64,000 nucleotides of DNA from UBA1422 sp041859095 (GTDB lineage: Bacteria > Bacillota > Clostridia > Peptostreptococcales > Anaerovoracaceae). Below are positions 35,963 through 44,683 of this stretch, piece after piece. The DNA is taken from positions 124,001 through 188,000 of the forward strand of contig JBHEKY010000028.1 of NCBI GenBank assembly GCA_041859095.1, read 5' to 3'. The notes beneath the pieces were generated by a model that was given only the letters and a program-made list of their open reading frames with translations, was not told the origin of the DNA and made no database searches. The stretch's first letter is position 1. The number at the start of each line of letters is the position of its first letter. The translations under genes and the position numbers were made by a program.

Positions 35963-37219
35963 TTGAATCAGAAACCCTATGAAGTCCGAGATATCAGCCT
36001 GGCCCCCTTGGGACACCAAAAAATTGCGTGGGTCAGGGAACATATGCCGTTGCTTCGGGACTTGGAGGAGGAATTCGCCAAGACGAAGCCATTTGCCGGT
36101 ATTAAGATTTCCCTTTCTATCCACATGGAAGCCAAAACAGCGTATCTGTGCGAAGTGCTGGCAATGGGTGGTGCGCAGCTCGCTGCCACCGGCAGTAATG
36201 TGCTATCCACACAGGATGATGTAGCTGCAGCATTGGCGGACTTTGGCATCAGTATTTATGCCTATCACGCCGCAACCGGCGAGGAATACCACCGACATTT
36301 GGAAATGACTTTGTCTCAGAAATCCAATATTATTATTGATGATGGCGGAGATTTAGTGGGTTTGCTTCATCTGGAACGACCTGATCTCGCAGAGGAAGTA
36401 TGGGGTGGATGTGAAGAAACCACAACCGGAATTCTTCGACTCCGATCTATGGAAAGACAGGGAGTTTTAAAATTCCCTATGGTAGCCGTCAATGATGCCG
36501 ATTGCAAGCACCTGTTTGATAACCGTTATGGCACAGGTCAGTCAGTTTGGGACAGCATCATGAGAAACACGAATTTAATCATTGCGGGGAAAACAGTGGT
36601 AGTCGGTGGATACGGATGGTGTGGCAGAGGGATTGCTCAGCGGGCAGACGCGCTAGGCGCTAGTGTGATCGTCACAGAAATCAATCCCATAAGAGCCATG
36701 GAAGCCAAAATGGATGGGTACGCTATCATGACCATGAAAAAAGCAGCACCCCTGGGTGACATTTTCGTGACAGCCACCGGATGCGCAGGAACCATCCGCA
36801 TGGAACACATGGAACAAATGCAGGATGGAGCGATTTTGTGCAACGCGGGACACTTTAACGTGGAAGTGGATATGGCAGCCCTTGAAGCCAATGCAACAGA
36901 TAAAACCGAAAGCCGAAAAAATATAATGGGATACCAATTACCGAACGAAAAAAGGCTTCATGTCATAGCCGACGGACGATTGGTCAACATCGCTGCAGCA
37001 GATGGGCATCCTGCAGAAATAATGGACTTAAGCTTTGCAGTTCAGATTATGTCGGCCTTATATATCAAAGAAAACCATCAATCCCTAAAACCGGTGGTCA
37101 TCGACGTTTCCAAAGAAATGGATACAGTGATCGCCAACAAAAAGCTCAAAAGTTGGAACATTGAAATTGATGTTCTGAGCCCGGATCAAGAAGATTACCT
37201 TAAGAGCTGGCAGGTCTAG
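35963..37219 (+). CDS. ahcY: Adenosylhomocysteinase
   Basis: 418-residue NAD-dependent enzyme that splits S-adenosylhomocysteine into adenosine and homocysteine, relieving product inhibition of methyltransferases. The start is TTG 35963 with AAGGAG 9 bases upstream. Visible motifs are the substrate part SIHMEAKTAYL, the catalytic FPMVAVNDADCKHLFDNRYGTGQS and the NAD-binding VVVGGYGWCGRGIA, then HADG-like VIADGRLVNIAAADGHPAEIMDLSF. The C-terminus (NKKLKSWNIEID...) is the short type without the classical KPDHYRY tail, as in some bacterial and archaeal forms. Confidence 0.93.
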   Translation: MNQKPYEVRDISLAPLGHQKIAWVREHMPLLRDLEEEFAKTKPFAGIKISLSIHMEAKTAYLCEVLAMGGAQLAATGSNVLSTQDDVAAALADFGISIYAYHAATGEEYHRHLEMTLSQKSNIIIDDGGDLVGLLHLERPDLAEEVWGGCEETTTGILRLRSMERQGVLKFPMVAVNDADCKHLFDNRYGTGQSVWDSIMRNTNLIIAGKTVVVGGYGWCGRGIAQRADALGASVIVTEINPIRAMEAKMDGYAIMTMKKAAPLGDIFVTATGCAGTIRMEHMEQMQDGAILCNAGHFNVEVDMAALEANATDKTESRKNIMGYQLPNEKRLHVIADGRLVNIAAADGHPAEIMDLSFAVQIMSALYIKENHQSLKPVVIDVSKEMDTVIANKKLKSWNIEIDVLSPDQEDYLKSWQV

Positions 37220-37266
37220 AGGTGGAGATAGGAATTGATCAGAAATAAATTAGTATCGGAGGCATT

Positions 37267-38454
37267 ATGAAATATGCGAAGCGATTGAATCGTCTGGAAG
37301 ATAAATCCTTGCTCAATGCATTTCAGCTGGTGGAAGATAAGGGCATGATTTCTTTTTCTGCTGGTTTTCCTTCTTCCGAAACCTATCCGGTGGATGCCAT
37401 CCGTGAATCCATGGATAGGGTTCTTCAAAACAATGGCAAAGAAGCGCTTAGTTACTGTTCCACCAGCGGGTATCAGGAACTCCGCAAAATCATGCAGCAG
37501 CGTATGGCCAAGAAATTTGGCCTTCATTATGATATAGATGAAATCATCATCACCAGCGGATCCCAGCAGGGACTGGACATGAGTGGCATGCTGTTCATCA
37601 ATGAAGGTGATGTAGTACTTTTTGAGTTGCCCTCTTACCTGGGGGCAGTCAATGCGCTTAGGGCGTATGAAGCAGAATTGGTTTCAGTTCCCACAGACAG
37701 GGACGGCATTGTGATAGAATCCTTGGAGGAGGCATTGAAGAAGTACGGCGACAGAATCCGGATGGTTTATGTGAACCCGGATTTCCAAAACCCCACCGGC
37801 CGAAGTTGGTCGGAACAGCGCCGTAAAGAATTTATGGACATTATGAAAGATTACGACATCCCTATTCTGGAAGATGCTGCTTATAGTGAGATTTCATTTG
37901 AGGGGCCCCCACCAAAGCCATTGGCCGCTTTTGACCAAAGAGGACAGGTCATCTATATTGGCACATTTTCAAAGATTTTTTGCCCTGGTCTACGCGTCGC
38001 CTGGCTTTGTGCCAGGAAAGAAATCATGGAAAAATATCTAGTGCTCAAAAACGCTGCGGATTTATCCTCCTCCACGTTGGCGCAGCTGCAGATGGCAGAT
38101 TATATGACACACAATGACATTGACGAACATATCAAAATGATTACTAATTTGTATCGCCATCGTCGGGATGCCATGGTCAAAGCCATCTCCGACCACTTCC
38201 CACGGTCAGCCCGATATGTGCTCCCCAAGGGAGGCTTATTCATATGGATTGAATTGCCCGAGGACAGGGACGCAACAGAACTGTTACTCCGAGCCGGAAA
38301 AGAAAAGGTTGCATTCATCACAGGTGCGGCATTTTATCCAAGCGCTTGGAAGAATAACGAGTTTCGTCTAAATTTTTCCAACATGAGTGAAGAGGATACC
38401 CACCGTGGAATAGCCATCCTGGGCAGGTTAATCAAGGAGTACCCAGACGAATAA
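37267..38454 (+). CDS. PLP-dependent aminotransferase, 2-aminoadipate/MocR-like class
   Basis: 395-residue fold-type I aminotransferase resembling LysN, aromatic and 2-aminoadipate aminotransferases. The Schiff-base Lys is Lys236 in YIGTFSKIFCPGLRVAW; other marks are YCSTSGYQELR, the NPTG loop in NPDFQNPTGRSWS and the carboxylate Arg in FRLNFSN. It lies 47 bases after ahcY and ends in a terminator. Substrate cannot be fixed from sequence. Confidence 0.9.
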   Translation: MKYAKRLNRLEDKSLLNAFQLVEDKGMISFSAGFPSSETYPVDAIRESMDRVLQNNGKEALSYCSTSGYQELRKIMQQRMAKKFGLHYDIDEIIITSGSQQGLDMSGMLFINEGDVVLFELPSYLGAVNALRAYEAELVSVPTDRDGIVIESLEEALKKYGDRIRMVYVNPDFQNPTGRSWSEQRRKEFMDIMKDYDIPILEDAAYSEISFEGPPPKPLAAFDQRGQVIYIGTFSKIFCPGLRVAWLCARKEIMEKYLVLKNAADLSSSTLAQLQMADYMTHNDIDEHIKMITNLYRHRRDAMVKAISDHFPRSARYVLPKGGLFIWIELPEDRDATELLLRAGKEKVAFITGAAFYPSAWKNNEFRLNFSNMSEEDTHRGIAILGRLIKEYPDE

Positions 38455-38481
38455 TGTGGAGTGCAAAGCAGACCTAAAAAT

Positions 38482-38509
38482 AAAAAAGCCGCTAAAAAGC
38501 GGCTTTTTT
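38482..38509. terminator. Bidirectional terminator between the aminotransferase and gltX
   Basis: 12-bp stem AAAAAAGCCGCT/AGCGGCTTTTTT (38482-38493 with 38498-38509) with an AAAA loop. The symmetric A/T tails let it act for both converging genes. The last codons and stop of gltX lie within it. Confidence 0.92.
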
Positions 38510-40153
38510 GATACGTTCCAAGGTTTTTGCTTCCCCAAGAATTTGTTGGATTTCCCATAAATCCGGAGATTGGCTTCGGCCCACCAGGGCTAATCGGATG
38601 ACCGTACTGACATGACCCACATGGCCCTTGTATAGATCCGGATTATTCTTGAAATCTTTGGGTTTCGTTGCATATCCCAAATCCGAAGTAATGACACGAA
38701 TCTTTTCAAACCATTCGGATTGATCATCGGTGTGATGATACGTTTCCGCATAACGACTTAGTATTTCTGCCGCGTCATCCCGGCTCACTTCCATGGGAAG
38801 GTCTTCAGTAATTGCAAAATATCCGTCGAAGAAGTACTTGATAAATTCAAAGATCTGGCTGGCGGAAACAAAGTCCTTCCTGGGTTTTGAATCGTTGCGT
38901 CCCAGATCCAAAATAGCTTCCACGGTTTCCCGGTGGCTGTTCAGCACAGCCCAAGCCTCTTTGTTGTACACAGCGGCCCAACCAACAAGAAATTCAAACA
39001 ACTCTTTGGCGCATATACGAACCAGGCAGTCCTTAGACACGTCGTTTAATTTATTGATGTCAAAGAGTGCACCAGAGGCACTCATCTTTTCAGTGGTGAA
39101 AGAGAAGTCGTCGCAGGGGGTCTGTGGGTTGGCTAGACGCCACTCTTCGAAATTGGAATTCAACAGGGTCAGCAGGTATTCCCGAATTGCCAAAGGATGG
39201 TATCCTTGCTCCTGGTAGTACCCCAGAGATAATTCCGGGTCTTTGCGTTTGGAAAGCTTCCGCTTGTTGCCATTTTCGTCTAACTTCATCAATTGGGCGG
39301 TGTGACAATAAACCGGGAGAACGAAATTCAATTTTTCAAATAATTCCACATGAATAGGTAGTGACGAAAGCCACTCCTCACCTCGAACGACATGAGTAGT
39401 CCGCATCAGGTGGTCATCCACAACATGAGCAAAGTGATAGGTGGGCATCCCATTTGCCTTCAGAATCACCACGTCCTGATTGTTTTCAGGCATGGAAAGG
39501 GTTCCTCGGATACCATCTTCCACTTTGATGTATCGAATCTGCTCCTGAGGCACATCATGGTTGCCACCTGACTTCAGTCGGATGGTATATGGTAATCCTT
39601 TTTGAAGGTTTTTTTCAATGCAATCCAAAGACAAGTCCCGATGAAGTGCGAACTGTCCATAGATGCCAGGATTTGCCTTGGTTGCTTCCTGGTCCTTACG
39701 AATCTGACTGATTTCCTCTTCCGTCAGGAAGCAGGGGTAAGCGAGACCCTGAGAAACCAATTGTTTCACGTAGCAATGGTATATGTCTTTCCGTCGACTT
39801 TGTTCGTAGGGACCGTAGTTGCCTAGGTCTCCCATTTTGGTTGCGCCTTCATCAAAAGAGATGCCAAAATAAGCCAAAGAGTCGATAATCATATGGACAG
39901 CACCTTCTACTAGTCTTTTTTCGTCCGTATCTTCGATTCGCAAAAAGAAGAGACCACCGCTTTGGTGTGCCAGCCGTTCGTCGACAAAGGCACCATAAAG
40001 ATTTCCCAGATGGATGAAACCGGTGGGGCTAGGTCCCAAGCGAGTGACTTTCGCTTTATCGGACAATGCCCGAAGGGGAAAGCTAGCTTCCAGGTCTTCC
40101 TGAGTATATGTTTGCTGGGGAAATAATCGGTTTGCCAGCAGAGGGTAGTCCAT
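38492..40153 (-). CDS. gltX: Glutamyl-tRNA synthetase
   Basis: 553-residue class I synthetase charging tRNA-Glu. I start at ATG 40153 (MDYPLLANRLFPQQTY) with GGAGGT upstream; a longer frame to 40273 lacks an RBS. The ATP motif is PSPTGFIHLGNLYGA (HLGN at 48-51) and the KMSKS equivalent is KRKLSKRKDPE. An N-terminal segment of about 30 residues before the catalytic core and the overall length match a clostridial GltX subgroup. The stop codon is inside the terminator stem. Confidence 0.93.
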   Translation of the reverse strand: MDYPLLANRLFPQQTYTQEDLEASFPLRALSDKAKVTRLGPSPTGFIHLGNLYGAFVDERLAHQSGGLFFLRIEDTDEKRLVEGAVHMIIDSLAYFGISFDEGATKMGDLGNYGPYEQSRRKDIYHCYVKQLVSQGLAYPCFLTEEEISQIRKDQEATKANPGIYGQFALHRDLSLDCIEKNLQKGLPYTIRLKSGGNHDVPQEQIRYIKVEDGIRGTLSMPENNQDVVILKANGMPTYHFAHVVDDHLMRTTHVVRGEEWLSSLPIHVELFEKLNFVLPVYCHTAQLMKLDENGNKRKLSKRKDPELSLGYYQEQGYHPLAIREYLLTLLNSNFEEWRLANPQTPCDDFSFTTEKMSASGALFDINKLNDVSKDCLVRICAKELFEFLVGWAAVYNKEAWAVLNSHRETVEAILDLGRNDSKPRKDFVSASQIFEFIKYFFDGYFAITEDLPMEVSRDDAAEILSRYAETYHHTDDQSEWFEKIRVITSDLGYATKPKDFKNNPDLYKGHVGHVSTVIRLALVGRSQSPDLWEIQQILGEAKTLERIKKAAF

Positions 40154-40170
40154 TTTGTACCTCCAGTGAA

Positions 40171-40581
40171 TTAATTGGTTTTGTTCCTTCTGCGCAGAGC
40201 CACATACAATAGACTTCTGACTGCCAGCGCGACCGCTGAAATAATTAAGACAACAGTTAAAACAATGACCCATGCCAGGTCAGCAAAAGAGCCGCTTGAA
40301 AAAGCGCCCATGCTGCTCATGACTTTTACGAGAATCAAGCCAACAACGGAGCATAGTAGGGGGGTCACCATCGTGGCGATGACATATTCCTTTACAGTCA
40401 GTTTGAAATAAGCTTCGATGAAGCTTTCAAGTAAATAAAACAAAGCAAAGTAAACCAGCCCGCAAGCCATTAACACCGCCAGGAAATATTCATTTAGAAC
40501 GGCCATACCCAAGGCAAAGAGCCCAAACATAATGGCCATGCCTATGACGAACAAGAAGAATCCCTTTATAAATTTACTCAT
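40171..40581 (-). CDS. Small integral membrane protein, unknown function
   Basis: 136-residue protein with four predicted helices (about residues 6-27, 31-55, 68-90 and 102-125) and a basic C-terminus (RRRNKTN). No family recognised. I start at ATG 40581 with AAGGAG 8 bases upstream; a GTG three codons earlier lies within that ribosome site. It overlaps the transporter gene upstream by 8 bases and precedes gltX by 17, so it belongs to the same transcript. Confidence 0.75.
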   Translation of the reverse strand: MSKFIKGFFLFVIGMAIMFGLFALGMAVLNEYFLAVLMACGLVYFALFYLLESFIEAYFKLTVKEYVIATMVTPLLCSVVGLILVKVMSSMGAFSSGSFADLAWVIVLTVVLIISAVALAVRSLLYVALRRRNKTN

Positions 40582-41494
40582 TCTTTTCACTCCTTTTCAC
40601 GCGATCAAGCGGTCCGTTTTTTGAGCCCTCTACACTAAGAGCAGCAACCGCAGATACTACCAGGACGACCCCCAGCAATTGCATGGGAACCATAACTTCA
40701 GAAAGAAATAAATAGGCCAATAAGACGGTAATGGGTAACTCCAACGTGCCTACCACGGTTGCCCGCTCCGAGCCAATCAGCATAACGCCTTTGGCCAGCA
40801 GGAAAGAGGGAAGCACAGTAGTCACGGAACTGATGATCACAATCAGGGCAATCATCTGTGGTGAAAGAGCTACGATGCTTTTGATGACCATAGGATTTAG
40901 AATCAGCATAATCAGTGCGGCAATTCCCCAATCGTAGAAAAAGATAACGGATATGGGGTATTGTGACAACTTAAGGTCTAATATCAGGAAGAAGGCTGCA
41001 CAGCAAAGAAAACATATGACACCAAACAAGATACCGATCCAGGTCCAGGTGTGGGACTCTCCAAAGATGTTGAGCACCAGCAGACTACCCAAAAAGACAA
41101 TCCCCAAAGAAATCTTGTTAATCAGCGTCACTTTTCGTACACCACTGATGAGAAAGAAAATGCAGATGACCACCGGGTGCAAAAACAACAGCATAGAACC
41201 GATTCCGGCATCCACCCGTTCTAAACAATAATACAGTGCCAGCTGAACGCCTATTCCACCAAGAACAGCAATCAAAAAGAACCATTTGAAATCTGCACGC
41301 CTGATGGTATATTTGACTCGAATTCCTTCTGGGGCTTTTGAGACGCCGATGGCCAACATGACTAAGGTGCTGATCACAACCTGCATAAAAGCTAACGTCC
41401 AAGCGCCGGTACCTGCCGTGAGAATATATTTGCCCAGAATGACCTGGGATGCATAAACACATGCTGCTGAGATTGTAAAAATATAGCCTTTCAT
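40574..41494 (-). CDS. EamA/DMT-superfamily transporter
   Basis: 306-residue protein with ten predicted helices in two EamA repeats, a cytoplasmic-membrane transporter of an unknown metabolite. AGGAGG lies just before the ATG. A conserved-type segment ERVDAGIGSMLLFLHPVVIC ends the first repeat and SERATVVGTLELPITVLLAYLFLSE the second. It heads the transporter-small membrane protein-gltX group. Confidence 0.88.
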   Translation of the reverse strand: MKGYIFTISAACVYASQVILGKYILTAGTGAWTLAFMQVVISTLVMLAIGVSKAPEGIRVKYTIRRADFKWFFLIAVLGGIGVQLALYYCLERVDAGIGSMLLFLHPVVICIFFLISGVRKVTLINKISLGIVFLGSLLVLNIFGESHTWTWIGILFGVICFLCCAAFFLILDLKLSQYPISVIFFYDWGIAALIMLILNPMVIKSIVALSPQMIALIVIISSVTTVLPSFLLAKGVMLIGSERATVVGTLELPITVLLAYLFLSEVMVPMQLLGVVLVVSAVAALSVEGSKNGPLDRVKRSEKNE

Positions 41495-41513
41495 TCTGCC
41501 TCCTTGATGATTT

Positions 41514-41543
41514 ATTATATCATATTCCGGCAGGGGATGTTAA
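41514..41543 (-). promoter_or_regulatory. Promoter of the EamA transporter-gltX group
   Basis: On the minus strand, -35 TTAACA (41543-41538), an 18-base spacer and extended -10 TGATATAAT (TATAAT 41519-41514). It overlaps the last codons of the FMN transferase gene. Confidence 0.65.
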
Positions 41544-42598
41544 TTCATCTTCAGAATAAAAGATTTAAAATCGGTAGTGTACTCCAGCGACCCATCATTC
41601 ATCACGAAAACCGCCTCACCACCGTAACTTTGGACAAGAGCTTTAGCTTTTTCAACGGGCATGATGAAAGCTGCGGTGGACAGGCCGTCTGCAAGTCCGG
41701 AGTCGGGCACAACGATGGTAACCGCACGACAGTGAGTTGCAGGAAATAGGGTCTGGGGATCAATGATGTGATGATAGCGCTCTTCCGCCACCACGTAGTA
41801 CCGCTGATAATCTCCACTGGTTACCATGGAAGAATCAGATATATTTAGGGTCATCAGCATCGCTGACTGATCGTCCGGATTGGTGATGCCGACATTCCAG
41901 GGGATTGTTTCCGTTCCTGTTTCTTTCATGCCTATTGCCTTCACATTTCCGCCGACACTAAGCAAAATAGAAATACCGGGCCATTTTGACTCAAGCAATA
42001 GCGCAGCCTGTTCTGTGGCATATCCTTTGGCGATTGCGCCGACATCCAAACGCATTTCTGGGTCGGAGAGATAAACGGTCATATTTTTCTCGTCAATCAC
42101 TACATCATCGATGTTGATGTGTTTGTTTGCGGCTTCCAATAGGCTTTGAGGAGGAAGCACGGCACGATCTGGGTTGGCAGAGCCGGCATCCCGATAATCA
42201 TGCCATATTTTTAAAACGCTTCCGAAGGCAACATTCACACTGCCGCCGGAAATGTCATATACTTCTTTGCTGAATTTCAAAAGATCAATAATTTTTTGAT
42301 CCACCTTGACCGGCATCTTTCCGGCGTTGTCATTGATGGTTTTAATATTGTTGATGCCATCGTAATCATTATAAATATCATACAATTGATGCATGTCTTT
42401 CAAGTTATCGTAGACATAGTTGACTTGCTCGCTGAACAAATCCTCGCTGTCGCTATAACCGACAATCTGGGTCATGGTGTCAAACAAATCCAAGAACTCC
42501 GCCTGATATCGGGTTTTCTCTTTGGAACTCGACGGGCCACATCCGGATAAAGCTAGGACAAGGCACAGGGTAATGACGATGGCGAACACTTTTTTCAT
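41540..42598 (-). CDS. fmnB: FAD:protein FMN transferase (ApbE family) lipoprotein, FmnB-like
   Basis: 352-residue exported lipoprotein (signal MKKVFAIVITLCLVLALSGC, lipobox LSGC, Cys20). The ApbE domain has DLFDTMTQIVGYSD, GAIAKGYATEQAALLLESK and the substrate region HHIIDPQTLFPATHCRAVTIVVPDSGLADGLSTAAFIM. It attaches FMN from FAD to threonine of target proteins outside the membrane. Last gene of the electron-transfer cluster; the neighbouring pplA-like lipoprotein is the likely substrate. Confidence 0.93.
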   Translation of the reverse strand: MKKVFAIVITLCLVLALSGCGPSSSKEKTRYQAEFLDLFDTMTQIVGYSDSEDLFSEQVNYVYDNLKDMHQLYDIYNDYDGINNIKTINDNAGKMPVKVDQKIIDLLKFSKEVYDISGGSVNVAFGSVLKIWHDYRDAGSANPDRAVLPPQSLLEAANKHINIDDVVIDEKNMTVYLSDPEMRLDVGAIAKGYATEQAALLLESKWPGISILLSVGGNVKAIGMKETGTETIPWNVGITNPDDQSAMLMTLNISDSSMVTSGDYQRYYVVAEERYHHIIDPQTLFPATHCRAVTIVVPDSGLADGLSTAAFIMPVEKAKALVQSYGGEAVFVMNDGSLEYTTDFKSFILKMN

Positions 42599-42655
42599 AG
42601 GATCCTCTTTTCCAAATGGGGGGGGTGTATGAGTCTGTTTATTGAGAGGGAATGA

Positions 42656-42696
42656 GTCCTTAAATAAATAATGGGAGCAGGCATGCTGCTCCCATT
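42656..42696 (-). terminator. Hairpin between the pplA-like gene and fmnB
   Basis: 11-bp stem AATGGGAGCAG/CTGCTCCCATT (42670-42680 with 42686-42696) with a 5-base loop, followed on the minus strand by ATTTATTTAAGG. It is 12 bases after the lipoprotein stop and probably makes fmnB depend on read-through, so the lipoprotein is made in excess. Confidence 0.72.
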
Positions 42697-42708
42697 ACCT
42701 TTTAGTAA

Positions 42709-43707
42709 TTACATGGTTGCCATTTCAAGACACTTGATGAAATCGCCAACGTGAACAGTTACGGATGTAGCCAGTTCTTCGTCGGTGACCAGACCTTCAG
42801 CATCCATGGAAACGCCCTTGACATCGTCAATGGATTTTCCGGTTGCGAAGGCTGCAAATGCAGCAGCTTGCTCATACCATTCTTTTTGAATGGAAGAAGC
42901 AACTTTCATGCCGTAATCGTCGCCCAATGTGTTCTTTGTGGGGAATGTGGCAGCAACATCAACAGTCAGCATTCCGGCAGCGTCAAATGTTACTTTTGCC
43001 TGTGATGCATCAATGATTGCGCTGGTAATCACGCCATCAGCATCCATAGAAGCCAGAGCATACGTGGAATATAGAACTGCAACGCCGTCGCCTTCAGCAG
43101 AGAAATCTGCGGATTGACCAATGTTTGTTACAGTACCAAGACCCAGTGTGTCGCCTTCTTTTGCACCAAGATCGGTTGCGTTGGCAACTGCTTCTTTGAT
43201 GACAGCAAGATAAGGTGCGATGTGAATGGTTACGCCGGCGGTCAATTCTTCATCAGTCGGTGCACCTTCTTCATCTAGTGCAATTCCATCCAGATCTTCT
43301 ACAGTCTTGCCAACAACATAGTCAGCCAGGAATGCAGCTTGCTCGTTCCATTCTTTTTCGATTCCGGAAGCCTTCTTCATGCCATAAGCATCGCCAAGGA
43401 CGTTCTTGGAATCAAAAGTGGTGTCAAGCGGTGTGACAATTTTTCCTGCGGAACTGAATTCGACTGCAGGTTGAACCGCATCGATGACACAGTCAACAAT
43501 TACGCCGTCTTCGTCAACAAGGACGCCGACCATTTTGGAATAACCAGCGGCTTCGCCATTGGTTGCGCCATCAGCAGAAATGGAGTCAGCTATGGTTGTA
43601 TCAGATGCAAAGCCGGTTTTTAACGATTTTGCTTCCTCTGAACCACCACAGGAGACAGCCAGGACGCCGATTAGAAAAATGGCCACTAAGATAGTAAGCT
43701 TTTTCAT
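42709..43707 (-). CDS. pplA: PplA-like flavinylated surface lipoprotein with two repeats
   Basis: 332-residue lipoprotein (MKKLTILVAIFLIGVLAVSC, Cys20). Residues from about 55-170 and 215-328 are two copies of one domain: DEDGVIVDCVIDAVQPAVEF...LGDAYGMKKASGIEKEWNEQAAFLADYVVGKT and DADGVITSAIIDASQAKVTF...LGDDYGMKVASSIQKEWYEQAAAFAAFATGKS. A candidate FMN-acceptor motif ISADGATNG (Thr49) precedes copy 1. Context with an ApbE enzyme, eetA, eetB and ndh2 matches PplA of Listeria, which carries FMN and passes electrons to extracellular acceptors. AAGGAGG precedes the ATG. Confidence 0.82.
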   Translation of the reverse strand: MKKLTILVAIFLIGVLAVSCGGSEEAKSLKTGFASDTTIADSISADGATNGEAAGYSKMVGVLVDEDGVIVDCVIDAVQPAVEFSSAGKIVTPLDTTFDSKNVLGDAYGMKKASGIEKEWNEQAAFLADYVVGKTVEDLDGIALDEEGAPTDEELTAGVTIHIAPYLAVIKEAVANATDLGAKEGDTLGLGTVTNIGQSADFSAEGDGVAVLYSTYALASMDADGVITSAIIDASQAKVTFDAAGMLTVDVAATFPTKNTLGDDYGMKVASSIQKEWYEQAAAFAAFATGKSIDDVKGVSMDAEGLVTDEELATSVTVHVGDFIKCLEMATM

Positions 43708-43732
43708 ATTTTTCCTCCTTAAATATAGAAAA

Positions 43733-44302
43733 TTATTTATTATTAAGCCTTAGTTTTTGAAACACAGGCATAATAATCTTCAGTAGGGTTGCCGTCGCTA
43801 CGCCGGCGATGACCCCGGCCACCAGAAGCACAGGGAAATAGTAAAGCAAATAGAAGTTAGTATAAATCAGCGATACAGCCACTAGTTGGCCGATGTTATG
43901 AAATACTGCGCCTCCGATTGACAGGACCAAATAAGATACCTTGTCTTTGAATATCAGAAGGAGCAACACCATCACTGTGATGGAAAGCAACCCGCCAGTC
44001 AGACTTAAGGTTGCGGCTACAAATCCCCGGGTGCTGAAGACAAACACCGCCTTTAAAACGGCCACGGCGTAGGCTTCTTTTTTGCCCACAAAGAACAGTA
44101 CATACATGACTGCGATGTTGGAAAATCCAAACTTCACCCCCGGGATGGTGCCCGGTAATGGGGGAAGGGAACTTTCGACTACGGCGATGATTAAAGCAAC
44201 TGCAAAAAACAATGACACGATGACTAGTCGCTGGGTTTTACTCATTTTATCTGTTTTGTCAAGAATAACCGTTGTGCTTGTTCTATCTGTCTTACCCATC
44301 AT
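43733..44302 (-). CDS. eetB: EetB-like membrane protein (Gx transporter / ECF S-component-like)
   Basis: 189-residue protein with about six helices and the motif LPPLPGTIPGVKFGFSNIAVMYVLFFVGKKEA of the Gx transporter family, once annotated as heptaprenyl diphosphate synthase component I. I start at ATG 44302, overlapping the eetA stop by 4 bases; the frame extending to 44434 runs through eetA and has no RBS. In Listeria EetB is required for extracellular electron transfer together with EetA. Confidence 0.85.
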   Translation of the reverse strand: MMGKTDRTSTTVILDKTDKMSKTQRLVIVSLFFAVALIIAVVESSLPPLPGTIPGVKFGFSNIAVMYVLFFVGKKEAYAVAVLKAVFVFSTRGFVAATLSLTGGLLSITVMVLLLLIFKDKVSYLVLSIGGAVFHNIGQLVAVSLIYTNFYLLYYFPVLLVAGVIAGVATATLLKIIMPVFQKLRLNNK

Positions 44303-44682
44303 ATCACCACGTCTGGATCGCCACTGCCATCCCCTAAAGGTACGATTCGAAGAACCAGACCATTGGGCAGACAGGCTGCTGATTGGCCTGAGAGTTTTTG
44401 TTTCCCTGCATTGATGCAGACTTTGTCCGGACAATCGGAATGCACAAAGGCGATAGACCCATCTGCATAGACATGAAAGACTACATCTTCATGTCCATCC
44501 ACCGAGAAATCATAATCGGTTCCATCGGTCAAAGAAACAACTTTCACAAGCTCGTTTTTATAATATATTCTTGCCTCGACCTCCTGATCCTTCGCTGATT
44601 GCAGATACACAAAGTATAGTGCAGCGGCGAGAATTAGGATGCCACAGATGATGGCGATATCAGTTTTTTTAAAAAATTTCAT
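44299..44682 (-). CDS. eetA: EetA-like NusG domain II protein
   Basis: 127 residues: one N-terminal membrane helix (about 9-28), then an extracytoplasmic NusG-domain-II-like beta domain with ARIYYKNELVKVVSLTDGTDYDF and the family-typical VHSDCPDKVCINAGKQKLSGQSAACLPNGLVLRIV, which has two or three cysteines. Homologue of EetA of the Listeria electron-transfer locus; biochemical role unknown. It begins right after dmkA and is coupled to eetB. Confidence 0.86.
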   Translation of the reverse strand: MKFFKKTDIAIICGILILAAALYFVYLQSAKDQEVEARIYYKNELVKVVSLTDGTDYDFSVDGHEDVVFHVYADGSIAFVHSDCPDKVCINAGKQKLSGQSAACLPNGLVLRIVPLGDGSGDPDVVI

Positions 44683-44683
44683 A

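Noticed and set aside
40154..40273. 40-residue N-terminal extension of gltX
   Set aside because: It overlaps the preceding gene and skips the GGAGGT ribosome site at the internal ATG.
44303..44434. N-terminal extension of eetB
   Set aside because: It runs through the eetA coding sequence in another frame and is not hydrophobic or family-like.
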